Shown here in pieces: positions 7,997-15,382 of a stretch of 21,786 nucleotides of DNA; within the stretch, counting starts at the first letter, position 1, and the number at the start of each line of letters is the position of its first letter. Below the pieces are notes generated by a model, which had not been told where the DNA came from, searched no databases, and saw only the letters and a list, made by a program, of their open reading frames with translations. A program made the position numbers and the translations under genes. Origin of the DNA: MWDV01 sp964634255 (lineage in GTDB: Bacteria; Verrucomicrobiota; Verrucomicrobiia; Limisphaerales; MWDV01); assembly GCA_964634255.1 (NCBI GenBank), contig CAZWJC010000104.1:1-21786 (forward strand), in the 5' to 3' direction.

Positions 7997-8682
7997 AGGC
8001 CGGGCTTGAGTTCGTCGCTCGCGATCAGCCCATCGCGAATGCGGATGATCCGCCGGGCGTGACGGGCGATGTCCTCCTCGTGCGTGACCAGAATGATCGT
8101 GTTGCCGCCGCGCGAAAGCTCCCCAAACAGCGCCATGATTTCCTCGCCGGTCTTCGAGTCGAGGTTGCCGGTCGGTTCGTCGGCGAGCAGGATGGACGGC
8201 TTGTTCACGAGCGCGCGCGCCACCGAGACCCGCTGGCGTTGGCCGCCCGAGAGTTCGTTGGGTTTGTGATGCACCCGATCCGCCAAACCGACGTGTTTCA
8301 GCGCATCGAGTGCCGTCTGCCGCCGGTCTTCGGCCGGCGCCCCGGCGTAGATCAGTGGCAGCTCGACGTTATGCAGTGCGTTCGAGCGCGGCAGCAAGTT
8401 GAAGGTCTGGAAGACGAAGCCGATCTCCCGGTTACGCACCTCGGCAAGTTGGTTGTCGTCCATCTGGCTGACATCCGTGCCGTTCAGCTCGTACCGGCCG
8501 GAGGTGGGGGAATCCAGGCAGCCGATGACATTCATCAGCGTGGACTTGCCCGAGCCGGACGGCCCCATGATGGCCACGTACTCGCCGCGCGCGATTTCGA
8601 GCGACACATCGCGCAGTGCGTGAATGGTCTCCGCGCCCATCTGGTAGCGGCGCGAGATGTTTTGGAGGCGGATCAGCGACAC
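7993..8682 (-). CDS. ABC transporter ATP-binding protein, LolD/MacB type
   Basis: 229-residue cytoplasmic ATPase energising the two downstream permeases. Visible motifs are Walker A GPSGSGKST (Gly40-Lys46), Q-loop Gln92 in FVFQTF, signature LSGGQ (144-148), Walker B ILLADEP (Asp168, Glu169) and switch His201 in LVTHE. The extension NGTDVSQMDDNQLAEVRNR and FNLLPRSNALHNVELPL are typical of the MacB/LolD branch rather than importers. The start is GTG 8682, two bases after the stop of the adaptor gene, with AAGGAG 11 bases upstream. It could equally be called a LolD-like lipoprotein-release ATPase, but the adjacent adaptor favours MacAB-type export. Confidence 0.93.
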   Translation of the reverse strand: MSLIRLQNISRRYQMGAETIHALRDVSLEIARGEYVAIMGPSGSGKSTLMNVIGCLDSPTSGRYELNGTDVSQMDDNQLAEVRNREIGFVFQTFNLLPRSNALHNVELPLIYAGAPAEDRRQTALDALKHVGLADRVHHKPNELSGGQRQRVSVARALVNKPSILLADEPTGNLDSKTGEEIMALFGELSRGGNTIILVTHEEDIARHARRIIRIRDGLIASDELKPGL

Positions 8683-8684
8683 GG

Positions 8685-10076
8685 CTACTTCTTCTCCTTA
8701 TCCTTGTCTTCTTCCTTCTCCGGCTTGCCGATGCGCACCTTCTTGCCGTCCTCAAGCTCGCGATTGATCGCCTTGTAGCCGCCGGAAACGACCTCCTGTC
8801 CTTCCTTCAAGCCTTCGGTGATTTCCCAGTAGTCATCGTCGCTGATGCCGATCTTCACCGGCAACATCTTCACCACGTCTCCTTCGCGAACGAAAACCAC
8901 CTCGATCGGCTTGGGCGCGTCCTTCCCCTTCTTGTCAGATTTCGGCGCGTTGGTGCTGGTGCTGGACGCGGCATTCGTGGCGGTCGGCGACTTGGCGCTG
9001 GCCGTGGCATTGGTTGCCGGCGCGTTGGTTCCGGTTAGCGCGGGCGCGTTCGTTTTTCCGGACTTGTCTCCGTCCTTCTTTCCCGGCTCTTTCGGCAGAC
9101 GCGTCGTCACGCTGGCGATGGGCACGGCCAACACGTTTGTGCGCGAGCGCGTCTCGATATCGGACGTGACCGACATGCCGGGGCGGAAGGGCTCCTTCTC
9201 CTGAATGCGGATGCGGACCTCGAACTTGGTGGCTTCCTGGCTCGATCCACTCACGGCACTGCCTTTCGACGAGTTCGCAATCTCGGAAACAAAGCCCGTG
9301 AACTTGCGATCCTTGAAGGCGTCCACCTCGAGCCGCGCCTTCTGGCCCGGCTTCAACAACACGATGTCCGTCTCGCCGATGTCCACCCGCGCCTCCATGT
9401 CGTTGAGATCGGCGACGGTCATGATTTCCGTGCCCGACATCATGGTATTGCCGGCCACGCGCTCGCCGACCTCAAGGTTCAGCTTGCTGACGGTGCCGGT
9501 GAGTGGTGAGTAAATCGTGGTCTTGGCGAGTTCTTCTTCCACGCGTGCCAGCGAGGCCTTGGCCACGTCCGCCTGGTGCTTTGAGGATTCGACCTGCGCC
9601 TTGGCGATGTCCAGCGCCGTCTTGTATTCGAGGAAGACCGAGTCCGAGATCAGTTTTGACCGGAACAGGTCTTCGTTCCGTTTGAACTCGAGTTCGGCTT
9701 TCGCCAAGTTCGCCTCGGCCAGCTTCTGCGACGAGAGCGCAGACTGGTAACCCGCCTCCGACGACCGTTGCTGGGCCTTGTAAACGTCCGGCTTGATCTT
9801 CACCAGCAGGTCGCCCTTCTTCACGCTCTGGCCCTCTTCGACTGGCAGTTCGATGATTTCGCCGCTGACCTCGGCGCTGATCTTGACCTGTACGACCGGC
9901 TGAATGCGCCCGTTGGCCCGAACCAACTCGGTGAGGGTGCGCCGCGCCACGGGTTCGGTTTGCACGGTGACGACCACGTCGCGTTTGCGTAAAGCCGTCC
10001 ACGCCGTGAGCGCAATCAGCACTACGACAATGACGGCAAAGATGATGACTTTCCGCCGCTTCTTCGGATTTGGCAT
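8685..10076 (-). CDS. MacA/HlyD-family periplasmic adaptor subunit
   Basis: 463-residue adaptor linking the ABC permeases to an outer-membrane channel (family role). It shows a membrane anchor at 10-29 (VIIFAVIVVVLIALTAWTAL), split biotinyl-lipoyl domain (62-93 and 187-210: SGEIIELPVEEGQSVKKGDL, YSPLTGTVSKLNLEVGERV), alpha-helical hairpin (about 100-185), beta-barrel (about 225-320) and a C-terminal membrane-proximal domain (391-450). Residues 329-390 are a Lys/Thr/Asn/Ala/Pro-rich low-complexity insert absent from E. coli MacA. The tail is highly charged. ATG 10076 has AAGGAA 7 bases upstream. No TolC-like gene is in the window. Confidence 0.9.
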   Translation of the reverse strand: MPNPKKRRKVIIFAVIVVVLIALTAWTALRKRDVVVTVQTEPVARRTLTELVRANGRIQPVVQVKISAEVSGEIIELPVEEGQSVKKGDLLVKIKPDVYKAQQRSSEAGYQSALSSQKLAEANLAKAELEFKRNEDLFRSKLISDSVFLEYKTALDIAKAQVESSKHQADVAKASLARVEEELAKTTIYSPLTGTVSKLNLEVGERVAGNTMMSGTEIMTVADLNDMEARVDIGETDIVLLKPGQKARLEVDAFKDRKFTGFVSEIANSSKGSAVSGSSQEATKFEVRIRIQEKEPFRPGMSVTSDIETRSRTNVLAVPIASVTTRLPKEPGKKDGDKSGKTNAPALTGTNAPATNATASAKSPTATNAASSTSTNAPKSDKKGKDAPKPIEVVFVREGDVVKMLPVKIGISDDDYWEITEGLKEGQEVVSGGYKAINRELEDGKKVRIGKPEKEEDKDKEKK

Positions 10077-10124
10077 TTGTTTTTCCTTCTACCTATGACA
10101 CGTCTGCCCGGGAAATGTTTCAGT

Positions 10125-10142
10125 AAAAAAGTCCACGGTGGA
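10125..10142 (-). terminator. Possible weak intrinsic terminator between the Yip1 and adaptor genes
   Basis: Read on the minus strand, a short TCCAC-C-GTGGA hairpin (10132-10142) is followed by C and six T residues (10125-10130). It lies 60 bases after the Yip1 stop and about 50 before the adaptor start. The stem is only 4-5 bp, so it may be an attenuator or chance. Confidence 0.3.
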
Positions 10143-10202
10143 TTCTGCGCGCTATCGCCCGGCTGAAGCCCAGTCAAATCGAACCCGCCGCCTGATTGGC
10201 GG

Positions 10203-11009
10203 TCAGGAATTCAGCTTCACGGCCAGGGCGGACACCGTTCCCAGGATCGCTGAGATGACGATCCAGACCAGCAGCAGGGGGAGCATCGCGCGCGACCAAG
10301 CTGTGCCCGCCAGGCGCGCCAGGCCAACGCCCATGACGCCCAGTTCCCAGAAATCGAACAGATTCAGCATGGCCAGCATCATGTGCACGATGTTCTTCTC
10401 GTCGAACTCGCCCACCGCGAGCGCGAGGCTTGGGGAGGCGGAGGGATTGCTGAAATTCACTTGCAGCAACGTCTTCACGACCACGCCCAATACGCCGATC
10501 ATTGTCGCCAATCCGACCACTTCTGCGGACTTCATGTATCCGAAGGGCGACTTCAGCAACCATCGGCCGACGAGCCACAGCACCAGCGCCCAGAAGAAAA
10601 TCCGGGCGAAACTCCAAAACACGATCGTGACCGAACCAGAGATCATCATCATGGTCGGGCCCATAAACTTCTCGATCGCTTCCATTTGTCGGTCGGCCTG
10701 GTCCCGGGTCATCTTGTTGGCCTGAACCATTTCGTCGAACTTCTTCGACATCGCTGCCGACTGCTTCTCGCGGATTTGTTGCTGGATGGCCGGCTGGCTG
10801 AACACGATCACGATCGCAGTTACCCCCACCAGACAGGCGATGAGCACGGGCAACAACCAGTTCCCAACCCGGTGGCTGGTCGCCTTGACTCCTTCAAAGA
10901 CATCGCCCGGCACGGCAAAGACGTTCACGAGTCGCGCGGTCAGCGACATCGGGGCGAGTGACGGTTCGGTGGACACCGGCGTTTCCGGAACGGGCGGAGG
11001 CTGTTCCAT
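10203..11009 (-). CDS. Yip1-domain multi-spanning membrane protein
   Basis: 268 residues from ATG 11009, with AGGA 7 bases upstream. A Pro-rich cytoplasmic start is followed by LVNVFAVPGDVFEGVK, the usual entry motif of bacterial Yip1-domain proteins. Predicted membrane segments are at about 51-70, 119-150 (one long or two short), 161-182, 213-235 and 242-264. Residues 72-115 form a charged helix rich in Gln, Lys and Met (QQQIREKQSAAMSKKFDEMV), probably a coiled coil between the first two segments. The molecular role in bacteria is unknown. It lies 126 bp upstream of the adaptor gene on the same strand, so it may belong to the export operon. A 5-bp hairpin directly abuts the stop (10188-10202). 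Confidence 0.75.
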   Translation of the reverse strand: MEQPPPVPETPVSTEPSLAPMSLTARLVNVFAVPGDVFEGVKATSHRVGNWLLPVLIACLVGVTAIVIVFSQPAIQQQIREKQSAAMSKKFDEMVQANKMTRDQADRQMEAIEKFMGPTMMMISGSVTIVFWSFARIFFWALVLWLVGRWLLKSPFGYMKSAEVVGLATMIGVLGVVVKTLLQVNFSNPSASPSLALAVGEFDEKNIVHMMLAMLNLFDFWELGVMGVGLARLAGTAWSRAMLPLLLVWIVISAILGTVSALAVKLNS

Positions 11010-11333
11010 GGTCAAATCCTGTTTGTTGTGCTGAACTCGGTTTCGCTGGCGGAGCATGGAGCGAGCGGGAGGCGATGTCCAGTGCAAGTCACCGCCGGTC
11101 GAATCGGAACGTGGAACGGTGACAGTTCGGTGAACTCGCGGACTAACGGTTGCAATCAGAACGATGAATAGTATTCTTGAGCGCTACTTGAATGCACGTG
11201 CTTACGCGTAACGCTCAGAGCGCCGGCACGCCTTCCCACCAGAGGGAGAGGCTTGCACGGCTCTACGCGGCCATGTCCCTCCAGGGATGTGCGAATCTGC
11301 GATTTGGCTGACCAGCGGGTTGTTGTCCGCCGC
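11010..11333. other. Divergent intergenic region upstream of Yip1 and kinase genes
   Basis: No supported gene. It must hold the promoters of both flanking genes. Two exact palindromic stretches are visible: GAATA-G-TATTC at 11166-11176 and GCACGTGC at 11194-11201. A TTGCAA (11150) and TAGTAT (11169) pair has only 13 bases between, too short for a normal sigma70 promoter. A TTG at 11253, preceded by GGGAGAGG, could be a longer start for the kinase gene. Confidence 0.4.
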
Positions 11334-13229
11334 GTGAATCCCCACCAAGCCAAACCTGCAATCCCGCCCGTTCCCGACCACGAGTTGCTGCGGCGCATCG
11401 CGATGGGGAGCTACGGCAGCATCTGGCTCGCGCGGAATGTTCTCGGATCGTATCGCGCCGTGAAGATCGTCCAGCGGCGGACGTTCAAATCGCCCCGGCA
11501 ATACGAGCGGGAGTTCGAAGGCGTTCGGAACTTCGAGCCCATTTCGCGTTCCCATCCGGGGTTCGTGCATATACTGCACGTCGGTCGCAGCGACGTAGAT
11601 GGCTATTTCTACTACGTCATGGAACTGGCCGATGACATCGCCCACGGCCAGCAGCTTCGACCGGACAGCTACGCGCCGCGGACGGTTCGGAGCGAACTGG
11701 ACCGCCGCCGTCGCTTCCCGCTGGAGGAGTGCCTGCTCCTGAGCCAGACACTGCTGCTGGCGTTGGAGGAGCTGCACGAGCGCGGGCTGGTCCATCGGGA
11801 TCTCAAACCCGCGAACCTGATCTACGTTGCGGGCGTGCCCAAGCTGGCGGACATCGGTACCGTCGGAAAGGCGGGCTGTCATGACACGCCGGTCGGCAGC
11901 ATTGGCTATAACCCGCCCGAAGGCTCAGGCCTTCCCGCGGGTGATGTCTTCAGCTTCGGGCGGGTGCTCTACGAAATGTTCAGCGGCGTTCACGTGCAGG
12001 AACTGGCCGACGCGCTGCCGGATTTGCGGCCCCGGCTGAAGGATGAGCGCCAGCACAAGCTGTATGCAGTCATCCAGCGGGCGACGCATTCAAATCCAAG
12101 CCAGCGGCCGGCCTCGGCACGGGCTTTGCGCGAGGCGCTGACCGCGCTGCTGCCGCTGAATGATGCCGATGCGAATCGAGCTGCCGTCTTAAACGCTGCC
12201 ACCGTGGAAGCCATGGCGCCGGCGTTTGCCGAGGAATCGCTCTACGGGGCGGTACCGCCGGAATCGAAGATTTACGTGCGCCGGCAGGCCGACGCCGAAC
12301 TGGACGTGGCCCTGAAGCGGTGCTCGGGCGTGGTGTTTCTTACCGGCGAACCGCAGACGGGCCGAACCTCATTGCTCGCACGCACGCTGCACCGGGCGCG
12401 GCGGGACGGGGCGAGGGTGGCTTTCACCGACCTCCAGAAACTCAACGCCGCCAGCTTTGATTCCCTCGAAGCCTTCTACCAGGCGCTCGGGGAATCGCTG
12501 GCCGACCAGCTTGACCTGCCGATCGCGCCGCGCCGCCTTTGGGACCCGCGCCGGGCGCCCAACACCAACTTCGACCGTTATCTCCGCCGCGAGGTCCTAT
12601 CCGGCGAGTTTGGACCGGTGATTTGGGGGCTGGACGAGGTGGGACGCATCCAGGACTGCTCCTGCTGCGACGAGTTTTGCGGGCTCGTGGAAGCTTGGAG
12701 CAACGAACGGGCGCTCGAACCTGCCGGACCGCTGGGCCGCTTGACGTTGGTCTTCACCGGCCCCATGACTCTGGATCCCCACTTCGGCGAACGCGTGGCT
12801 TTGCGGGAATTCTCAATCGCCGAGCTGGCTGAATTGAATCGCCGGTGTGGATCACCCCTGACCACGCACGAGGAACTGAACCATTTCCATACGCTCCTCA
12901 ACGGACATCCCTTTCTCAGCCGATACGGCCTGCTGGAACTTGCCCGCCGCGGTCGCCCTCTCAAGGGTACCCTTGCGCAGAACGACGGTTGGCACGCCGA
13001 CCTTTTTGCCGGTCCCTTGGAGCGTGCTAGCTCGCTCTTGGGCAGCGATCATCGGCTGGCTTCCGCCATCCAACGACTTCTGGCCGGTTCGGCACCGGTG
13101 GAGGCGGATGTCTTTCACCGGCTGCGAAACGCCGGGTTGGTGAGGGGCGCTTCCCCAGCCAGTGCCGCCATTCTCTGCCCGCTCTATGCGCAACATCTTC
13201 GCCACCATTTGTCCTCCGCCTCGCCGTAA
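11334..13229 (+). CDS. Ser/Thr protein kinase fused to AAA-like (AAA_35-type) ATPase domain
   Basis: 631 residues from GTG 11334; a TTG at 11253 would add 27 residues that look unlike kinase sequence but has the better ribosome site. The kinase domain (about 14-290) shows the glycine loop RIAMGSYGSIWLAR, beta-3 Lys44 in YRAVKIV, HRDLKPANL (Asp156), a DIG in place of DFG (Asp173) and NPPEGSG in place of the APE motif, then DVFSFGRVLYEMFSG. The second half (about 310-560) resembles the AAA-like domain AAA_35: P-loop TGEPQTGRTSLL, Walker B VIWGLDEVGRI (Asp434, Glu435), LTLVFTG, and NGHPFLSRYGLLELA. The P-loop lysine is replaced by Arg344. Residues about 590-631 look like a winged-helix end. There is no membrane segment, so it is probably a cytoplasmic signalling switch. 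It stands alone as a transcription unit. Substrate and trigger are unknown. Confidence 0.8.
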   Translation: MNPHQAKPAIPPVPDHELLRRIAMGSYGSIWLARNVLGSYRAVKIVQRRTFKSPRQYEREFEGVRNFEPISRSHPGFVHILHVGRSDVDGYFYYVMELADDIAHGQQLRPDSYAPRTVRSELDRRRRFPLEECLLLSQTLLLALEELHERGLVHRDLKPANLIYVAGVPKLADIGTVGKAGCHDTPVGSIGYNPPEGSGLPAGDVFSFGRVLYEMFSGVHVQELADALPDLRPRLKDERQHKLYAVIQRATHSNPSQRPASARALREALTALLPLNDADANRAAVLNAATVEAMAPAFAEESLYGAVPPESKIYVRRQADAELDVALKRCSGVVFLTGEPQTGRTSLLARTLHRARRDGARVAFTDLQKLNAASFDSLEAFYQALGESLADQLDLPIAPRRLWDPRRAPNTNFDRYLRREVLSGEFGPVIWGLDEVGRIQDCSCCDEFCGLVEAWSNERALEPAGPLGRLTLVFTGPMTLDPHFGERVALREFSIAELAELNRRCGSPLTTHEELNHFHTLLNGHPFLSRYGLLELARRGRPLKGTLAQNDGWHADLFAGPLERASSLLGSDHRLASAIQRLLAGSAPVEADVFHRLRNAGLVRGASPASAAILCPLYAQHLRHHLSSASP

Positions 13230-13306
13230 CTCGCAGCGGCTGGAATCCTGGCTTCCGGCGTGCCTGCGGCCGCAAGGCCTTGGCGCGCGATCTGTCTGAC
13301 AGCGCC

Positions 13307-15259
13307 TCAGCGTTCCGCTTTGCGCGGTTTCTTCACCGGCTCAGCGGCGGTGCTTTCTCCGAAGAGATGCTCCATCAGGCGTGGCACGTAACTGGTCGTG
13401 CGGTCCACTGCTTTTGGGTCTTGTCGTGACACCGTGCGGAGAAACGCATGGAGCGAGTCAGCCTTGGTTCCCAGGGCTTCAATCGTGCTGAGCGCGTCCA
13501 GCGAGACGAACACGCCGTTTCTGTCCGGTGGGGCGAGTTCCTCCAGCACCGGCAGTACGAGTGCGAGATCAGCATCAGCTCCGCGCAGGCCGAGCGCCCG
13601 GGCGGCGGCTATGCGAACGCTCGGGGATTCATCTTTGAGCGCGGTGCGAAGCGCCCCCTGTGCGGCACCCACGGCGGCAGCATCACGCATCGCGAAGCCC
13701 AGGGCTGCCCAGAAGCGGACGCCGCTGTCAACGTCGTGCAGCCCCGTCGCCAGTTCGAGTATGGCGTCGGCTCGCAGCGACGACGCCAGTTCGGCCATGC
13801 TCAGAATGCGGTCGAGGGGATATTTCAGTGCACCGTGCCCGAGTTCGTAAGGCGTCGAACCTGTCGCACGCCGGTGCATTTCCGCCTCCGGCAGCAAGCC
13901 GACGTCTCGTGTCGCGAGCAAATGTTCGCGCAACGCCCGGCGGAGTTCTGCGAGCACGGCTTGGTGGTCCGGCGAATTGGCAAGGTTGCGCACTTCGTCG
14001 GGGTCGGTTCGCAGGTCGTAGAGTTCCTCCGGCGGTTTCCGCTCCCAAAAGAAAGTCCGCGGCGGGCTGAGCTGGCCCGCGTCGTAGAGTTGCTTCCAGA
14101 GACGCGTGGTGGGTGTCTCGAACATGTAGGCAATGTGCTGGCCGTACACCAGGTCCGGCCGGAAATTGCGGATGTAAATGAACCGGTCATTGCGCACGCT
14201 GCGGACCAGGTCGTGGCGCTCATCCATGCGCCCTCGGAAGCCGAAGAGATGACGCTGAGGTGGCGCGCTTTGCTCGCCCATGAATGCGTGTCCCTGCATC
14301 CAGTCAGGCGGCATCACCCCCGCGAGGTTGAGCAGCGTGGGCGCGAAGTCAACAAAGCTCACCAACCGGTCCGAGGCGCCGCCAGGCTGATAGTCGCTTG
14401 GGGCAAGCCGGCGGAATTTCGCCGGCACCCGGACCAGGAGCGGCACGTTGAGGCCGGAGTTGTACGGCCAGCGTTTGCTGCGGGGCATGCCGGCGCCGTT
14501 ATCGCCGTAGAAGAAAACGATCGTGTCTTCTGCCAGACCCGCCGCCTCCAGTTCTTTCAAGTGTCTGCCGGCGACGGCGTCCATGGCGGTGAGGTTGTCG
14601 TAGTAGCGCGCCCAGTCGCGGCGCACCTCCGGCGTGTCGGGATGATATGCGGGCAGGCGGAGCTTGGTCGGATCGTGTTCCAGCGGTCCGGTGCGCGATC
14701 GGATCTGCCCCTCGTGCGTGAGTTCGATGTTGAAGGCTGCAAAGAATGGCTGACCGGGCTTGCGGTTTTTCCAGTGCGCCTGTTTGGACGATTCATCCCA
14801 CACCGCACCGGGTTTCTCGATATTGTAGTCCTCCTTCGCGTTGTTGATGCAGTAATAGCCGCGGTCGCGAAGAAGCTGGGGATACAGACGCATGAAGCTC
14901 GGCAGTTTGACCAGACTGCGCATGTGTTCGGCGCCAGTGCTGGTGGGATAGACGCCGGTGATCAGCGTGGTGCGGGCCGGTGCGCACACGGGCGCGGTGG
15001 ACCAGCATGCTGTGTAGCGAAGCGCGCTGCTGGCGAAACGGTCGAGGTTCGGCGTCACGGCGTTCGTGTCGCCATAGCAGCCAAGGTGCGGATTGATGTC
15101 CTCGGCAACGATCCACAGAATGTTGGGCCGATTCGTGTCGGCAGTGGCGCAGACTCTTGCCGACAGACCAATCCCGACGACAAGCATGAATCGCCACGCC
15201 ACGCCCAGCCAGAATCCAACCGCCGGGCGAGTGCCGACACCGCAAGGTGGTTTGGTCAT
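13307..15259 (-). CDS. Exported Cys-type sulfatase with HEAT-like C-terminal repeats
   Basis: 650-residue type I sulfatase from ATG 15259, with a signal peptide (FWLGVAWRFMLVVGIGLSA). Cys92 in VCAPARTTLITG fits the CxPxR motif converted to formylglycine by a maturase not present here. Metal-site residues are visible as Glu53-Asp54 in WIVAEDINPHLGCYGD and Asp253-Asn254 in FFYGDNGAG, followed by KRWPYNSGLNVPLLVR. The conserved ELYDLRTDPDEVRNLA segment closes the sulfatase fold. About residues 490-600 contain HEAT-like repeats (SGVRFWAALGFAMRD, SPSVRIAAARALGLRG), found on many sulfatases from this superphylum. A longer frame to 15331 adds 24 residues without signal-peptide character. Substrate sugar cannot be read from the sequence. 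The divergent glycosidase suggests work on a sulfated glycan. Confidence 0.9.
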   Translation of the reverse strand: MTKPPCGVGTRPAVGFWLGVAWRFMLVVGIGLSARVCATADTNRPNILWIVAEDINPHLGCYGDTNAVTPNLDRFASSALRYTACWSTAPVCAPARTTLITGVYPTSTGAEHMRSLVKLPSFMRLYPQLLRDRGYYCINNAKEDYNIEKPGAVWDESSKQAHWKNRKPGQPFFAAFNIELTHEGQIRSRTGPLEHDPTKLRLPAYHPDTPEVRRDWARYYDNLTAMDAVAGRHLKELEAAGLAEDTIVFFYGDNGAGMPRSKRWPYNSGLNVPLLVRVPAKFRRLAPSDYQPGGASDRLVSFVDFAPTLLNLAGVMPPDWMQGHAFMGEQSAPPQRHLFGFRGRMDERHDLVRSVRNDRFIYIRNFRPDLVYGQHIAYMFETPTTRLWKQLYDAGQLSPPRTFFWERKPPEELYDLRTDPDEVRNLANSPDHQAVLAELRRALREHLLATRDVGLLPEAEMHRRATGSTPYELGHGALKYPLDRILSMAELASSLRADAILELATGLHDVDSGVRFWAALGFAMRDAAAVGAAQGALRTALKDESPSVRIAAARALGLRGADADLALVLPVLEELAPPDRNGVFVSLDALSTIEALGTKADSLHAFLRTVSRQDPKAVDRTTSYVPRLMEHLFGESTAAEPVKKPRKAER

Positions 15260-15260
15260 G

Positions 15261-15274
15261 CGGCAAGGTTGCCG
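15261..15274. promoter_or_regulatory. Palindrome abutting the sulfatase start codon
   Basis: CGGCAA-GG-TTGCCG has perfect 6-bp arms and lies one base upstream of the sulfatase ATG, in the 123-bp divergent gap with the clan-A glycosidase gene. No ribosome site is visible for the sulfatase, and the hairpin covers where it should be. It could be a repressor operator or RNA structure limiting translation (inference). Confidence 0.3.
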
Positions 15275-15382
15275 AAGGCGCAGGACCAACGCAATCCCTG
15301 GACACTCCCCAGACGCCGATTTGCCATCCATCGCTTACTCCCCGAGATTGACGCGCTGAACTGCTCATGGTGAAGTGCCGTC

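Noticed and set aside
6971..8062. 363-codon plus-strand open frame
   Set aside because: Antisense shadow of the first permease.
10188..10202. CCGCC-TGATT-GGCGG hairpin as terminator of the Yip1 gene
   Set aside because: Only a 5-bp stem directly at the stop codon and no T-tract after it on the minus strand.
11150..11174. TTGCAA/TAGTAT promoter for the kinase gene
   Set aside because: The 13-base spacer is too short for sigma70 and the boxes are imperfect.
13448..15373. 641-codon plus-strand open frame
   Set aside because: It is exactly antisense to the sulfatase, whose catalytic motifs are unmistakable; the translation shows no domain. High GC content keeps such antisense frames open.
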